A stretch of 64,000 nucleotides of DNA, from the NCBI RefSeq assembly GCF_001590905.1, contig NZ_BCTT01000002.1:1-64000 (forward strand), in the 5' to 3' direction. Below the pieces are notes generated by a model. That model did not search any database and was not told where the DNA came from. It saw only the letters and a list, made by a program, of their open reading frames with translations. This stretch comes from Serratia grimesii NBRC 13537 (GTDB lineage Bacteria; Pseudomonadota; Gammaproteobacteria; Enterobacterales; Enterobacteriaceae). Below are positions 15,652 to 26,127 of the stretch, piece after piece (within the stretch, counting starts at the first letter, position 1; each line of letters begins with the position of its first letter). The translations under genes were made by a program, and so were the position numbers.

Positions 15652-17190
15652 TCAACGCAACAGTCGTTTCAGCACCTTCCCAGTACTGGTCATCGGCAAC
15701 CGCTCAACAAACTCGACGATACGCGGGTATTTAAACGCCGCCAACCGCTCTTTGGTCCACGCGATCAACGCGTCTTCACTCACCGGTTCGTCCAGATCCT
15801 TCATCACCACCACAGCTTTAATCTCTTCGCCAAGTGATGGATGCGGTATGCCAATCACTGCCACAAAGGACACTGCCGGATGGCGGATCATCAGTTCTTC
15901 CACTTCTCGCGGATACACATTGAAGCCACCGCGAATAATCACATCTTTTGACCTGTCGACAACAAAATAGAAGCCATCGGCATCACACCGTGCCAAATCA
16001 CCGGTTCTAAACCACCCATTCTCCAACACCTCAGCCGTCGCTTCTGGGCGGTTTAGGTAGCCTTTCATCACGTTGTGACCACGCACCGCAATTTCACCAA
16101 CCTGATCTATGCCTTCTATCGTTTTACCGGTGACATCAACCAACCGCACTTCAATACCCCAGATAGGTTGGCCAATAGACCCCACTTTGTTGACTCGCCC
16201 CGGATGGTTAAAGGTGGCAACCGGGCTGGTTTCCGACAACCCATATCCTTCAAGTATGTTGACGCCAAAACGCCGGGCAAAATCCTCAATGATTTGGACT
16301 GGCAAACTGGCGCCACCGGACACGGCCATGCGCAAATTTTTACGTAACAGTGGCAGGTCTGCTGTATCGTCCAGCGAGTTCAATAATGCCCAGTACATTG
16401 TGGGGACGCCGGCAAAAAAGGTAATGCCATGCTGTTGCATCAGCACGATAGCCTGCTTCGCATCAAAACGCGGCACTAACACCAGTGTCGCGGCCAAGGC
16501 AAAACCGGCATTCATCTGCACCGTGGAGCCAAACGTATGGAATAGCGGCAACGTGACCAAGTGACGATCGGGACGTTCCACGGAACTGTTGAACAGTTGT
16601 ACTGAACCCAGTGCATTTAACACCAGATTGGAATGGGTCAGCTCCGCGCCTTTGGCACGGCCCGTGGTGCCACTGGTATAGAGGATTACCGCAGTATCAG
16701 ACTCCACCGTGGTGGCACTGTCAAAATGGGGGGGTTGTGTACTGATGGCTTGGCTGAAGCGGTCACCTGTGAGCGGTATGCTGTCGCCAATAATAATAAA
16801 CTCACGGCAGTTTTCTGCGGTTTCGAAGGCACGCCGCGCCTCTTCCCCCAGGGGCAATCCCTGACTCCCTTCGAAACAAAAGAAGGCCACCGCCTGTGAG
16901 TCTTGCAGGTAATACTCAAATTCACCGGCTTTCAACAACGTGTTCAAGGGTACGACTACCGCACCGACTTTGAGCACGCCATAATAAATGGCCGGGAACT
17001 CCCATATGTTTGGACAAGCCAGCGCCACCCTTTCTCCAGGTTGCACCCGCAGAGTGACAAGCAGATTGGCAACCTGATTGGCTCGGTGATTAAGCTCAGC
17101 ATAGGTGAGTTGGAATGTGTCTTGTACCAGTGCCAAACGATCTGGAAATGAACGCGCACTTTCTTCAAGCAATGTGGCCAGGTTTAGCAT
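15652..17190 (-). CDS. Fatty acyl-CoA ligase (AMP-binding, FadD-like)
   Basis: A 512-residue adenylate-forming enzyme. The P-loop motif YTSGTTGRAKGAELTHSN lies near residue 175 and the A5-type motif GYGLSETSPV near 315. WFRTGDLARCDADGF and the hinge VDRSKDVIIRGGFNVYPREV follow, and the catalytic lysine lies in STGKVLKR close to the C-terminus. This is the medium/long-chain fatty acyl-CoA ligase type; chain length cannot be read off. ATG at 17190 (MLNLATLLEE) is chosen over an in-frame TTG 15 codons upstream, though its ribosome site is weak. It is convergent with gdhA and probably monocistronic. Confidence 0.88.
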   Translation of the reverse strand: MLNLATLLEESARSFPDRLALVQDTFQLTYAELNHRANQVANLLVTLRVQPGERVALACPNIWEFPAIYYGVLKVGAVVVPLNTLLKAGEFEYYLQDSQAVAFFCFEGSQGLPLGEEARRAFETAENCREFIIIGDSIPLTGDRFSQAISTQPPHFDSATTVESDTAVILYTSGTTGRAKGAELTHSNLVLNALGSVQLFNSSVERPDRHLVTLPLFHTFGSTVQMNAGFALAATLVLVPRFDAKQAIVLMQQHGITFFAGVPTMYWALLNSLDDTADLPLLRKNLRMAVSGGASLPVQIIEDFARRFGVNILEGYGLSETSPVATFNHPGRVNKVGSIGQPIWGIEVRLVDVTGKTIEGIDQVGEIAVRGHNVMKGYLNRPEATAEVLENGWFRTGDLARCDADGFYFVVDRSKDVIIRGGFNVYPREVEELMIRHPAVSFVAVIGIPHPSLGEEIKAVVVMKDLDEPVSEDALIAWTKERLAAFKYPRIVEFVERLPMTSTGKVLKRLLR

Positions 17191-17406
17191 GTGATGTACT
17201 CGTAAGCAGAGACCGGGTATCTCCCGGCGAGCCAATGGATGAGATACTGCGCCACCTCGCTGAGGTTGCTCTCCCTGAACAGCCTACGGCGGAAAAAGCC
17301 ACGGCACCAAAAAGTATAGACAAGGTCATACCTGTGTACAGGTTCGCGTTCCCCTGTTCAATAGTCTATATGTTAGGCATTCTTTCCCTCCCAGAGGACT
17401 GCCCCC

Positions 17407-17973
17407 ATGAGTAAGAAAAAGATCCTGATGCTGGTCGGCGACTATGCCGAAGATTATGAAACCATGGTGCCGTTTCAGGCATTGCAGATGATTGGTCACC
17501 AGGTTGATGCAGTTTGCCCCGACAAAGTTAAAGGCGACTACATTATGACGGCGATCCATGATTTTGACGGCGCACAAACCTACAGTGAAAAACCCGGCCA
17601 TCGTTTTACCTTAAATGCAGACTTTGCAGCAGCGAAAGAGGAAAACTACGACGCCTTGTTGATCCCCGGTGGCAGAGCCCCTGAGTATCTGCGCCTGAAC
17701 CCGCAAGTCATTAAACTGGTACAAGCCTTTGATGCCGCCCGTAAGCCAATCGCAGCCGTTTGCCACGGGCCACAACTGTTGGCCGCCGCTGGTATTTTAA
17801 AAGGCAGAACCTGTAGTGCCTATCCGGCTTGTGCACCAGAAGTGCAATTGAGTGGTGGCCACTATGCGGACATTGGCATTGATCAAGCGCATGTTGACGG
17901 TAATCTGGTAACGGCTCCGGCATGGCCTGCACATCCGCAGTGGTTGGCAAAATTTGCCGAGTTGCTGGCTTAA
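17407..17973 (+). CDS. DJ-1/PfpI family protein
   Basis: A 188-residue protein of the DJ-1/ThiJ/PfpI superfamily. It has the nucleophile elbow AVCHGPQLL with Cys119-His120, the partner acid in AEDYE near residue 15, and the GGRAPEYLR segment near 89 typical of PfpI-type members. Related proteins act as glyoxalase/deglycase-like or stress hydrolases; the precise activity is unresolved for the family. GAGGA precedes the ATG by 9 bases. It is divergent from the acyl-CoA ligase gene and followed by a clear terminator, so it is a single-gene unit. Confidence 0.88.
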   Translation: MSKKKILMLVGDYAEDYETMVPFQALQMIGHQVDAVCPDKVKGDYIMTAIHDFDGAQTYSEKPGHRFTLNADFAAAKEENYDALLIPGGRAPEYLRLNPQVIKLVQAFDAARKPIAAVCHGPQLLAAAGILKGRTCSAYPACAPEVQLSGGHYADIGIDQAHVDGNLVTAPAWPAHPQWLAKFAELLA

Positions 17974-17989
17974 TAGCACCATAAGAAAA

Positions 17990-18018
17990 GCCCGGTATTA
18001 ACGCCCGGGCCTTTCTTT
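17990..18018 (+). terminator. Rho-independent terminator of the DJ-1/PfpI gene
   Basis: GCCCGG and CCGGGC stem with a 9-base loop and a CTTTCTTT tail, 16 bp after the stop codon. Confidence 0.8.
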
Positions 18019-18092
18019 GTTATTTATATGCGATAAATACCACATAATGAATTTGGCCACGAACACACTATTTTATCCAGAATGTCACCGCG

Positions 18093-18470
18093 TCACTTTA
18101 GTTGTTCTATCAGAAAATGGATGTCATACAACCAACGTTTGGCCCGGGCAGATCGCACCAGCATATAAACATACAAGGGCCTGATCCTTTCTATTTCAAG
18201 ATCCCAGTGATTACTGCGGCGCGTTGATGAAGAAAATAACAGTGCTGATTTTGATGCCTGCCGAAAATATAACTCATGATTGTAATTGCTGCTATCGATA
18301 AGAAAAGCGTCGAAATAGCCACGCATCAACGTCTCCGACACCGGTAACGACAGATTGAGCTCTTTGTTTATTTCCGTATTAAGAGTAACGGCTATCCCCC
18401 GTTTGAGGAGGCTGGATGGGTTATATCGCTCAATTACCGAGATCACCTGTTGCTGAATATCACTTTCCAT
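18093..18470 (-). CDS. Conserved-looking protein of unknown function, 125 aa
   Basis: Not recognised. The 125-residue product is soluble-looking, with no signal or membrane segment. It is predicted mainly helical and ends with a basic/aromatic helix (RSARAKRWLYDIHFLIEQL). A GAGG ribosome site stands 5 bases before the ATG at 18470, which supports a real gene. It sits between the DJ-1 terminator and the RND efflux operon on the efflux strand. The 185-bp gap and a hairpin at 18599-18629 argue against cotranscription. Its AT content is higher than that of its neighbours. The N-terminal YNPSSLLKRGIAVTLNTEI could be a partner-binding segment, but nothing specific can be claimed. Confidence 0.6.
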   Translation of the reverse strand: MESDIQQQVISVIERYNPSSLLKRGIAVTLNTEINKELNLSLPVSETLMRGYFDAFLIDSSNYNHELYFRQASKSALLFSSSTRRSNHWDLEIERIRPLYVYMLVRSARAKRWLYDIHFLIEQLK

Positions 18471-18598
18471 TTCAACCTCAAACTATTTGGCTGCGAGAAT
18501 GATGCAATATCATTCAGACCCTGATGGTTGTTACGAGTTCTTTACAGCGAGGTTATTTTCCTTTTCTTTACACTTTCACCACAGAATGAATATAACAA

Positions 18599-18629
18599 TA
18601 CGCAGAGCGGAGTCACTCCACCCTGCGTA
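18599..18629 (-). terminator. Probable terminator of the RND efflux operon
   Basis: A 14-bp stem (outer TACGCAG/CTGCGTA, inner GGTGGAG/CTCCGCT with two G-U pairs on the minus strand) with a 3-base loop, about 26 bp after the outer-membrane-factor stop. It is followed by TTGTTATATT in the minus-strand transcript. Confidence 0.65.
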
Positions 18630-18654
18630 ATAGCGTTATTGTCGGCGATAAAAT

Positions 18655-20109
18655 TTATTGGGTTAGCGAGGCATTATTGGCGATCACACCGTCACTCTGT
18701 TTTTCTGCGGTAATACCGCCCCCCAAAACTTTATACAGCGTAATCAGGTTCTGATACTCGGTTTGCCGGGCGGTAATCAACGACTGGCGGGCGGTATACA
18801 ATGTCCGTTGCGCATCCAGCATCGTCAGATACGTATCCACACCCTGTCGATAACGCAGTTCAGCGAGGCGGTAGTACTCTTGTGACGCCGCCACATAGCC
18901 AGTTTGCGCTGCCAACTGTTCCTGAATAGTCCCCTTGCGTGCCAACGCATCGGCAGTTTCCTGGAAGGCAGTCTGTATCGCTTTTTCATAGGTGGCGACA
19001 TACAGGTCTTTCTGCGCTTTGGTGTAATTCAACTGCGCGGTGTTATAACCCCCGGTGAAGATCGGCAGACTGATGCTTGGCGCGAACGACCAAACGCCAA
19101 CACCTTTGCTAAACAGTGACGACAGTTCCCCACTCCCCACTCCGCCGCTAGCCGTCAGGCTGATCGATGGGAAGAACGCCGCACGAGCAGAGCCAATGTT
19201 GGCATTGGCGGCTTTCAGGTTATGTTCGGCCTCCAGTACGTCAGGCCGGTTCAGCAACACTTGCGATGACACGTTAGCCGGCATGTCTTTCATGATGCCT
19301 GACAGTGCTTCAATATCCGTTGGCAGCAGGTTTTCTGGCACGCTTTGCCCCACCACCAGATCCAAGGCATTCTTTGCCTGTGCGGCACTGGTGGTATAAC
19401 TGGCCACGTCCGATCGTGCCTGTTGATACACCGTGTCCGCCGAGGCGACATCGACCATCGACAAAATGCCGTTTTGTTGGTTTTTGCGTGTTACCTCCAG
19501 CGACAATCTGGCGCTTTCCATCGTGCTCTTAGCCACGGCGAGATTACTGCGTGCAGCCGCAACATCAACCCAGTCGGTGACAATATCGGCGATCAACGTC
19601 AGACGCGTGCTTTTCGCCGCTTCTGATTCCGCCAGATAGGTTTCAAAGGTAGAACGCGACAGACTGCGATTTTTGCCGAATAAATCCAGTTCAAATGCAC
19701 TGGTGCCTGCCGTAGCTTCGTAGCTCTGGCTTATTGCTGTGGCGTTACCGTTGCCGGTCAGCGCACGACCACGACTGCCATCCACTCCGGCATTAATGGT
19801 TGGGAACAAATCAGAACGCTGTTCGCCGTATAGCGCCCGCGCCGATTCGATATTGGCAATCGCTTCACGCAGGTCACGACTGCTGCTCAGCCCCATTGCC
19901 ACCACCTGCCGTAACTTGGCATCGACCACATAGTCATGCCAGGGGATATCCGGGTAGCTCAATGACAATTTACCGGAAGGTGCGGCATATGCCGCCCCCT
20001 GCGGCAGATTGGCAGGAACCGGCGCTTGTGGGCGCTGGTAGTCTGGATCCAGCGAGAGGCATCCCGCCAGTAGCAGCGGAAATGTCAGAGTGATTAAACG
20101 TTGCAGCAC
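18655..20109 (-). CDS. RND efflux outer-membrane lipoprotein (OprM/NodT family)
   Basis: A 484-residue outer-membrane factor. The N-terminus is a lipoprotein signal with lipobox LLAGC (Cys17), so it is anchored by a lipid. Two OEP repeats follow: the first is centred on SRDLREAIANIESARALYGE, the second on LNRPDVLEAEHNLKAANANI. Trimers of such proteins form the exit duct that opens on contact with the adaptor. The start is GTG 20109, one base after the pump stop TAA, with GGAG upstream, so translation is tightly coupled. It is the third gene of an adaptor-pump-channel operon. Confidence 0.92.
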   Translation of the reverse strand: MLQRLITLTFPLLLAGCLSLDPDYQRPQAPVPANLPQGAAYAAPSGKLSLSYPDIPWHDYVVDAKLRQVVAMGLSSSRDLREAIANIESARALYGEQRSDLFPTINAGVDGSRGRALTGNGNATAISQSYEATAGTSAFELDLFGKNRSLSRSTFETYLAESEAAKSTRLTLIADIVTDWVDVAAARSNLAVAKSTMESARLSLEVTRKNQQNGILSMVDVASADTVYQQARSDVASYTTSAAQAKNALDLVVGQSVPENLLPTDIEALSGIMKDMPANVSSQVLLNRPDVLEAEHNLKAANANIGSARAAFFPSISLTASGGVGSGELSSLFSKGVGVWSFAPSISLPIFTGGYNTAQLNYTKAQKDLYVATYEKAIQTAFQETADALARKGTIQEQLAAQTGYVAASQEYYRLAELRYRQGVDTYLTMLDAQRTLYTARQSLITARQTEYQNLITLYKVLGGGITAEKQSDGVIANNASLTQ

Positions 20110-20110
20110 A

Positions 20111-23100
20111 TTATTCTCCTGCCTGTGGCGCAGTATTTTTTACCGGTGTAGCGAGGGGCGTTTTGCGTGAAAACATCCGGCGCACCAATACATAGAACAA
20201 AGGAACAAAGAAGATGGCCAATAACGTCGCCGTGATGGTGCCGCCAATGATCCCTGTACCAATGGCGATCCGGCTGTTGGCCCCTGCACCAGTGGAAACA
20301 GCCAACGGCAAGACACCGGCGCTAAACGCTAACGAGGTCATCAGGATAGGTCGCAAACGCATGCGGGACGCTTCTATGGCTGCGGCGATCAAGGTTTCAC
20401 CCCGCTGGTATTTCTCTTCGGCAAACTCAACGATCAGGATCGCGTTCTTGGCCGACAAACCGATAATGGTCAGCAACGCTACCTGGAAGTAAATGTCATT
20501 TTCCAGACCGCGCAGCGTGATCGCCAACAGCGAGCCAACCACACCCATCGGCACCACCATCATCACTGCAAACGGAATGGACCAACTCTCATACAGCGCA
20601 GCCAGACACAGGAACACAACGACCAGCGAGATAGCATACAGCGATGCCGCTTGCCCACTGGTCAGCCGCTCCTGATAAGAAAGGCCGCTCCACGAGAAAC
20701 TGCTGGCGGAGGAGAATTTTGCTGCCAGCGTTTCCATCTCATCCATCGCCGTGCCAGAACTGACACCGGGTGCGCCCTCACCGGTGATTTCAAAGGACGA
20801 CAAGCCGTTGTAACGAGATAAGTTTTCCGGGCCGTAGATCCAATGGGAAGCGGCAAAGGCAGAAAACGGTGTCATGCTGGTGGTGCTTGTGCTGGATGTC
20901 CCGCGCACAAACCATTTATCGAGATCTTCCGGTTTGGAGCGATATTCCACGTCACCTTGCATATAGACTTTCTTCACCCGGTTGCGATCGATAAAGTCGT
21001 TGACGTAGGTGCTGCCGAACGCGCTGGACAGGGTGCTGCTAACGTCGCTGGCACTTAGACCTAACGCCTGCAATTTGTCGTTGTCGATCTCCACTTGCAG
21101 CTGCGGCGTATCCGGCAACGTGTTGGCACGTACGGCGCTCAGGCTCGGATTTTTACCCGCGGCGGCAATGATCTGATCGCGCATCACCTGTAGCTCCGCA
21201 CGGGTGGTTGCCCCCTTGGCCTGCAACTCGAAGGTGAAACCGTCAGACTGGCCAAAACCATCAATCGCCGGCGGACTCATCGAGAAGACCTGCGCGTCGC
21301 GGATAGTGGCGAAGTGCGCCATTGCACGTTTGGCAATCGCATCGGCGGTATTCGCACTGCCGGTGCGTAGACTCCAGTCTTTCAGGCTAACGAAAGCCAT
21401 ACCGGCATTTTGCCCACTGCCGCTGAACCCAAAACCGTTAATGGTGAAAATAGTGCTGACATTGGCCTTCTCGTCGGTCAGGAAATAATCCTTCACCACG
21501 TCACTGACCGCAGCGGTACGGGCATTGGTTGCCCCGGCCGGTAACGTATACTGCACCATCACCACGCCCTGATCTTCGTTGGGCAAGAAGCCGGTCGGCA
21601 ACCGCATATACATCACTGCGGCGGCGATCAACAAAAGGCCATACAGCAGCAGATAACGCATTGGGCTGTGGATCACCCGGCCAACTTTGTCTGCGTACTT
21701 TTCCTGCAGACGGTTATAGCCGCGGTTGAACTTGCCAAGCAGACCTTTGTTGGTCAGATCGTCATGGGCAGGTTTCAGCAAAGTCGCACAGAGTGCCGGT
21801 GCCAGCGTCAGTGCCAGGATCACCGACAGCACCATAGAAGCCACAATGGTGACGGAGAACTGGCGATAGATCACCCCGGTCGAACCACCAAAGAACGCCA
21901 TTGGCAGGAATACCGCTGACAGCACCATGGCAATACCCACCAATGCGCCAGTGATCTCCGACATCGATTTTTCCGTTGCCTCGCGCGGTGGCAGTTTCTC
22001 TTCTCGCATCACGCGTTCGACGTTCTCTACCACCACGATGGCGTCATCGACCAACAGGCCGATCGCCAACACCATACCAAACAGGGTCAGCGTGTTGATC
22101 GAATAGCCGAAAGCGGCGAGCACACCAAAGGTACCCAGCAACACCACCGGCACGGTAATGGTCGGGATCAGTGTGGTGCGCAGATTCTGCAAGAACACAA
22201 ACATCACGATCACCACCAACACCACTGCCTCGATCAGCGTTTTCACCACTTCTTCGATCGAGATGTTAATAAAGTCGGTGCTGTCTTTCGGGTAAGCTAC
22301 CTTGTAACCATTCGGCATGGACGTTTGGTATTCCGCCACTTTTGCCTTAACCAATTTGGCGGTGTTGAGCGCGTTGGCACCGGCAGCCAATTTAACCGCA
22401 ATGCCGGACGCAGGATGACCATTCAACCGAGCGCTGGAGGAGTAGTCCTCATTGCCCAGCTCAACCCGCGCCACATCGCCCAAGCGTACCAGCGCCCCGC
22501 TGCTGTCACTTTTCAGGATGATATTGCGGAACTGCTCCGGCGTTTGCAGACGTGATTGCGCCTTCACGGTAGCGGTCAGTTGTTGATCGGCTCCCGATGG
22601 CAAATCGCCGATCTTACCGGCTGAAACCTGGGTATTTTGCGCCTCAATGGCCGTTTCCACATCAGATGGCATCAATGAATAGGACGCCAGCTTGGTTGGG
22701 TTCAGCCAAATGCGCATGGCATATTCTGAACCGAATACCTGCACGTCGCCGACGCCCTCAATACGTGACAAGGGATCTTGAATGTTACTCACCAGGTAGT
22801 CAGAAATATCCGCCATGCTGGCCTTGTCCGTCTCGTCATACAGACCGACGATCAGCAAAAAGCTGCTCTGCGATTTCTTAACCGTCACCCCTTGGGCGGT
22901 GACCTCGGTCGGTAAACGGCTTTCCGCCTGCTGTACCTTGTTCTGTACCTGAACCTGGGCAATATCTGGGTCCGTGCCTTGATCGAAGGTCACGTTAATA
23001 CTCACTGAACCGTCAGAACTGCTGGTCGCCGAAAAATAAAGCAACCCATCCAAGCCGGTGAGCTGCTGTTCAATCACCTGAGTAACGCTATTTTCCAGGG

Positions 23101-23266
23101 TTTCCGCATCTGCGCCCGGATAAGTTGCGGAAATGGAAATCTGCGGTGGCGACACGTCAGGATATTGCGAAATGGGCAGCGAATTGATCGACATCAGGCC
23201 GCACAACATGATGATGATCGCAATCACCCAGGCAAACACCGGGCGACGAATAAAGAATTGCGCCAT
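20111..23266 (-). CDS. RND multidrug efflux pump (HAE1 family, AcrB/MexB-like)
   Basis: A 1051-residue inner-membrane pump. It begins with FFIRRPVFAWVIAIIIML, the usual first membrane segment, and carries the proton-relay aspartates in LLVDDAIVVVENV (TM4). The loop SGSGQNAGMAF, the switch-loop region and the final membrane segments of the family are present, and the length matches AcrB (1049). Trimers take drugs, dyes or bile salts from the periplasm and inner leaflet and drive them out with the proton gradient. It starts 2 bp after the adaptor stop. A short Ser/Thr-rich run (VRGTSSTSTTSMTPFSAF) is a few residues longer than the AcrB equivalent. Confidence 0.95.
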   Translation of the reverse strand: MAQFFIRRPVFAWVIAIIIMLCGLMSINSLPISQYPDVSPPQISISATYPGADAETLENSVTQVIEQQLTGLDGLLYFSATSSSDGSVSINVTFDQGTDPDIAQVQVQNKVQQAESRLPTEVTAQGVTVKKSQSSFLLIVGLYDETDKASMADISDYLVSNIQDPLSRIEGVGDVQVFGSEYAMRIWLNPTKLASYSLMPSDVETAIEAQNTQVSAGKIGDLPSGADQQLTATVKAQSRLQTPEQFRNIILKSDSSGALVRLGDVARVELGNEDYSSSARLNGHPASGIAVKLAAGANALNTAKLVKAKVAEYQTSMPNGYKVAYPKDSTDFINISIEEVVKTLIEAVVLVVIVMFVFLQNLRTTLIPTITVPVVLLGTFGVLAAFGYSINTLTLFGMVLAIGLLVDDAIVVVENVERVMREEKLPPREATEKSMSEITGALVGIAMVLSAVFLPMAFFGGSTGVIYRQFSVTIVASMVLSVILALTLAPALCATLLKPAHDDLTNKGLLGKFNRGYNRLQEKYADKVGRVIHSPMRYLLLYGLLLIAAAVMYMRLPTGFLPNEDQGVVMVQYTLPAGATNARTAAVSDVVKDYFLTDEKANVSTIFTINGFGFSGSGQNAGMAFVSLKDWSLRTGSANTADAIAKRAMAHFATIRDAQVFSMSPPAIDGFGQSDGFTFELQAKGATTRAELQVMRDQIIAAAGKNPSLSAVRANTLPDTPQLQVEIDNDKLQALGLSASDVSSTLSSAFGSTYVNDFIDRNRVKKVYMQGDVEYRSKPEDLDKWFVRGTSSTSTTSMTPFSAFAASHWIYGPENLSRYNGLSSFEITGEGAPGVSSGTAMDEMETLAAKFSSASSFSWSGLSYQERLTSGQAASLYAISLVVVFLCLAALYESWSIPFAVMMVVPMGVVGSLLAITLRGLENDIYFQVALLTIIGLSAKNAILIVEFAEEKYQRGETLIAAAIEASRMRLRPILMTSLAFSAGVLPLAVSTGAGANSRIAIGTGIIGGTITATLLAIFFVPLFYVLVRRMFSRKTPLATPVKNTAPQAGE

Positions 23267-23268
23267 GG

Positions 23269-24423
23269 TTACTGTTCCCCGCCGTTAGCCACAGCGGTAT
23301 CCGCCTGTTTTTGCACGTCAACCGCTTTGACCTCAGCGCCGACAGCCACCTTGCTGGTGCCTTCGACGATCAACCGGTCACCTTCACTCAGCCCTTTACT
23401 GACCAGCCAACTACTGCCAATAACTTGCTCGGTAGTAACAGTGCGCTGCTCAACCTTGTTCTGTGCGTTAACCACCAGCGCGGTCGCCTCACCCTTAGCG
23501 TTGCGGGTTATGCCCTGTTGTGGCGCCAGAATCCCCTTGGGATCGACACCGTTATCAACTTTGGCGTGAACATACATACCGGGTAATAATTCGTGTTCCG
23601 GATTGGGGAATACGGCGCGCAGCGTGACAGAGCCCGTAGACTCATCTACCGACACTTCTGTCAGTTCAAGTTTGCCTGAGTGAGAATAAGGCGTACCGTC
23701 TTCGAGATTGATGGTTACCGGCGTGACATCGTCACGTTGTAACGAAGCCTGTTGTTTGCGTAATTTCAGCAGTTGGCTGCTGGACTGTGTGAGATCGACG
23801 TAGACAGGATCAAGCGCACGAATGGTTGCCAGTGCATCTGTCTGGCTGGCAGTCACCAACGCACCAGGGGTAACCGAAGAAATACCGATACGGCCGGAGA
23901 TGGGCGCACGCACCTGTGTATAGGCAAGATTTATCTTGGCCGTTTCCAGCGCAGCCTTGTACTGTGCAACAGCGGCAACGGCTTCCAGATAGGTCGCCAT
24001 TGCATCATCTGCATCTTGCTTGGATACGCCATTCTCTTTAACCAAAACAGCGTAGCGTTGCGCTTTCAGACGGCTGGAATTCACCGTGGCCTGGGCACTT
24101 TTTACCTGTGCGGCCGCTTGATCATAACTCGCCTGATAGGTCGCTGGGTCGATTTGATATAACACCTGGCCGGCTTTGACCTCCGCACCTTCGGTAAATA
24201 GGCGACGTTGGATAATGCCTTCCACCTGAGGACGGACATCCGAGGTCATGGTGGCGTTCACTCGACCGGTCAGATCACTGCTCAGCGTTACAGATTGACC
24301 ATGCAGTGTCGCCACCCCAACCTCCTGCACGCCACTGGCGCCTGTGGGGGCGCTGCCACTTTGGCCATCACAGGCGGCCAGTAACAACGACAGGCTGACA
24401 AGAAAAACCTTTTTCCTTTGCAT
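23269..24423 (-). CDS. RND periplasmic adaptor lipoprotein (AcrA/MexA-like)
   Basis: A 384-residue membrane-fusion protein. The signal peptide ends in lipobox LLAAC (Cys18), which gives a lipid anchor in the inner membrane. The biotinyl-lipoyl halves are visible (RPQVEGIIQRRLFTEGAEVK near 67 and IRAPISGRIG-type VRAPISGRIG near 172), flanking a coiled-coil hairpin, then beta-barrel and membrane-proximal domains. It bridges pump and channel. It is first in the operon and is preceded by a perfect dyad at 24437-24460, which probably controls all three genes. EefA of Enterobacter/Klebsiella is a possible relative, but this was not confirmed. Confidence 0.93.
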   Translation of the reverse strand: MQRKKVFLVSLSLLLAACDGQSGSAPTGASGVQEVGVATLHGQSVTLSSDLTGRVNATMTSDVRPQVEGIIQRRLFTEGAEVKAGQVLYQIDPATYQASYDQAAAQVKSAQATVNSSRLKAQRYAVLVKENGVSKQDADDAMATYLEAVAAVAQYKAALETAKINLAYTQVRAPISGRIGISSVTPGALVTASQTDALATIRALDPVYVDLTQSSSQLLKLRKQQASLQRDDVTPVTINLEDGTPYSHSGKLELTEVSVDESTGSVTLRAVFPNPEHELLPGMYVHAKVDNGVDPKGILAPQQGITRNAKGEATALVVNAQNKVEQRTVTTEQVIGSSWLVSKGLSEGDRLIVEGTSKVAVGAEVKAVDVQKQADTAVANGGEQ

Positions 24424-24436
24424 CGACTTTCTATCC

Positions 24437-24460
24437 TATTGAGAACGTTTATTCTCAATA
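24437..24460. promoter_or_regulatory. Perfect 9-bp dyad at the RND operon promoter
   Basis: TATTGAGAA-CGTTTA-TTCTCAATA begins 14 bp upstream of the adaptor start codon. Size and symmetry fit a TetR-family operator. No regulator gene adjoins the operon on this side; the nearest candidate is the TetR gene at 26.1 kb, whose own dyad is different. Confidence 0.6.
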
Positions 24461-24535
24461 TATAGAAAGCGACGTTTTTAGTCTGACAGGGTTGCGTAAG
24501 GATTCAGTAAAATTGCATCGCAGAGCATGAAGAGA

Positions 24536-24562
24536 GCCGGTGCGCGCTTACGACGCACCGGC
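24536..24562 (-). terminator. Terminator after the DHA2 exporter
   Basis: GCCGGTGCG and CGCACCGGC form a 9-bp GC-rich stem with a 9-base loop, 8 bp after the MFS stop. The minus-strand tail is TCTCTTC. Confidence 0.65.
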
Positions 24563-24569
24563 GAACAGG

Positions 24570-26084
<1,515 letters not shown>

Positions 26085-26103
26085 TTAAGTGAGCCCGCTT
26101 GTA

Positions 26104-26125
26104 ATTAATTAATCGAGTAATTAAT
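26104..26125. promoter_or_regulatory. Perfect 8-bp dyad, probable TetR operator
   Basis: ATTAATTA-ATCGAG-TAATTAAT lies in the 43-bp space between the divergent exporter and TetR genes. This is the expected place for an autoregulating TetR repressor that also controls the exporter. Confidence 0.7.
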
Positions 26126-26127
26126 AT

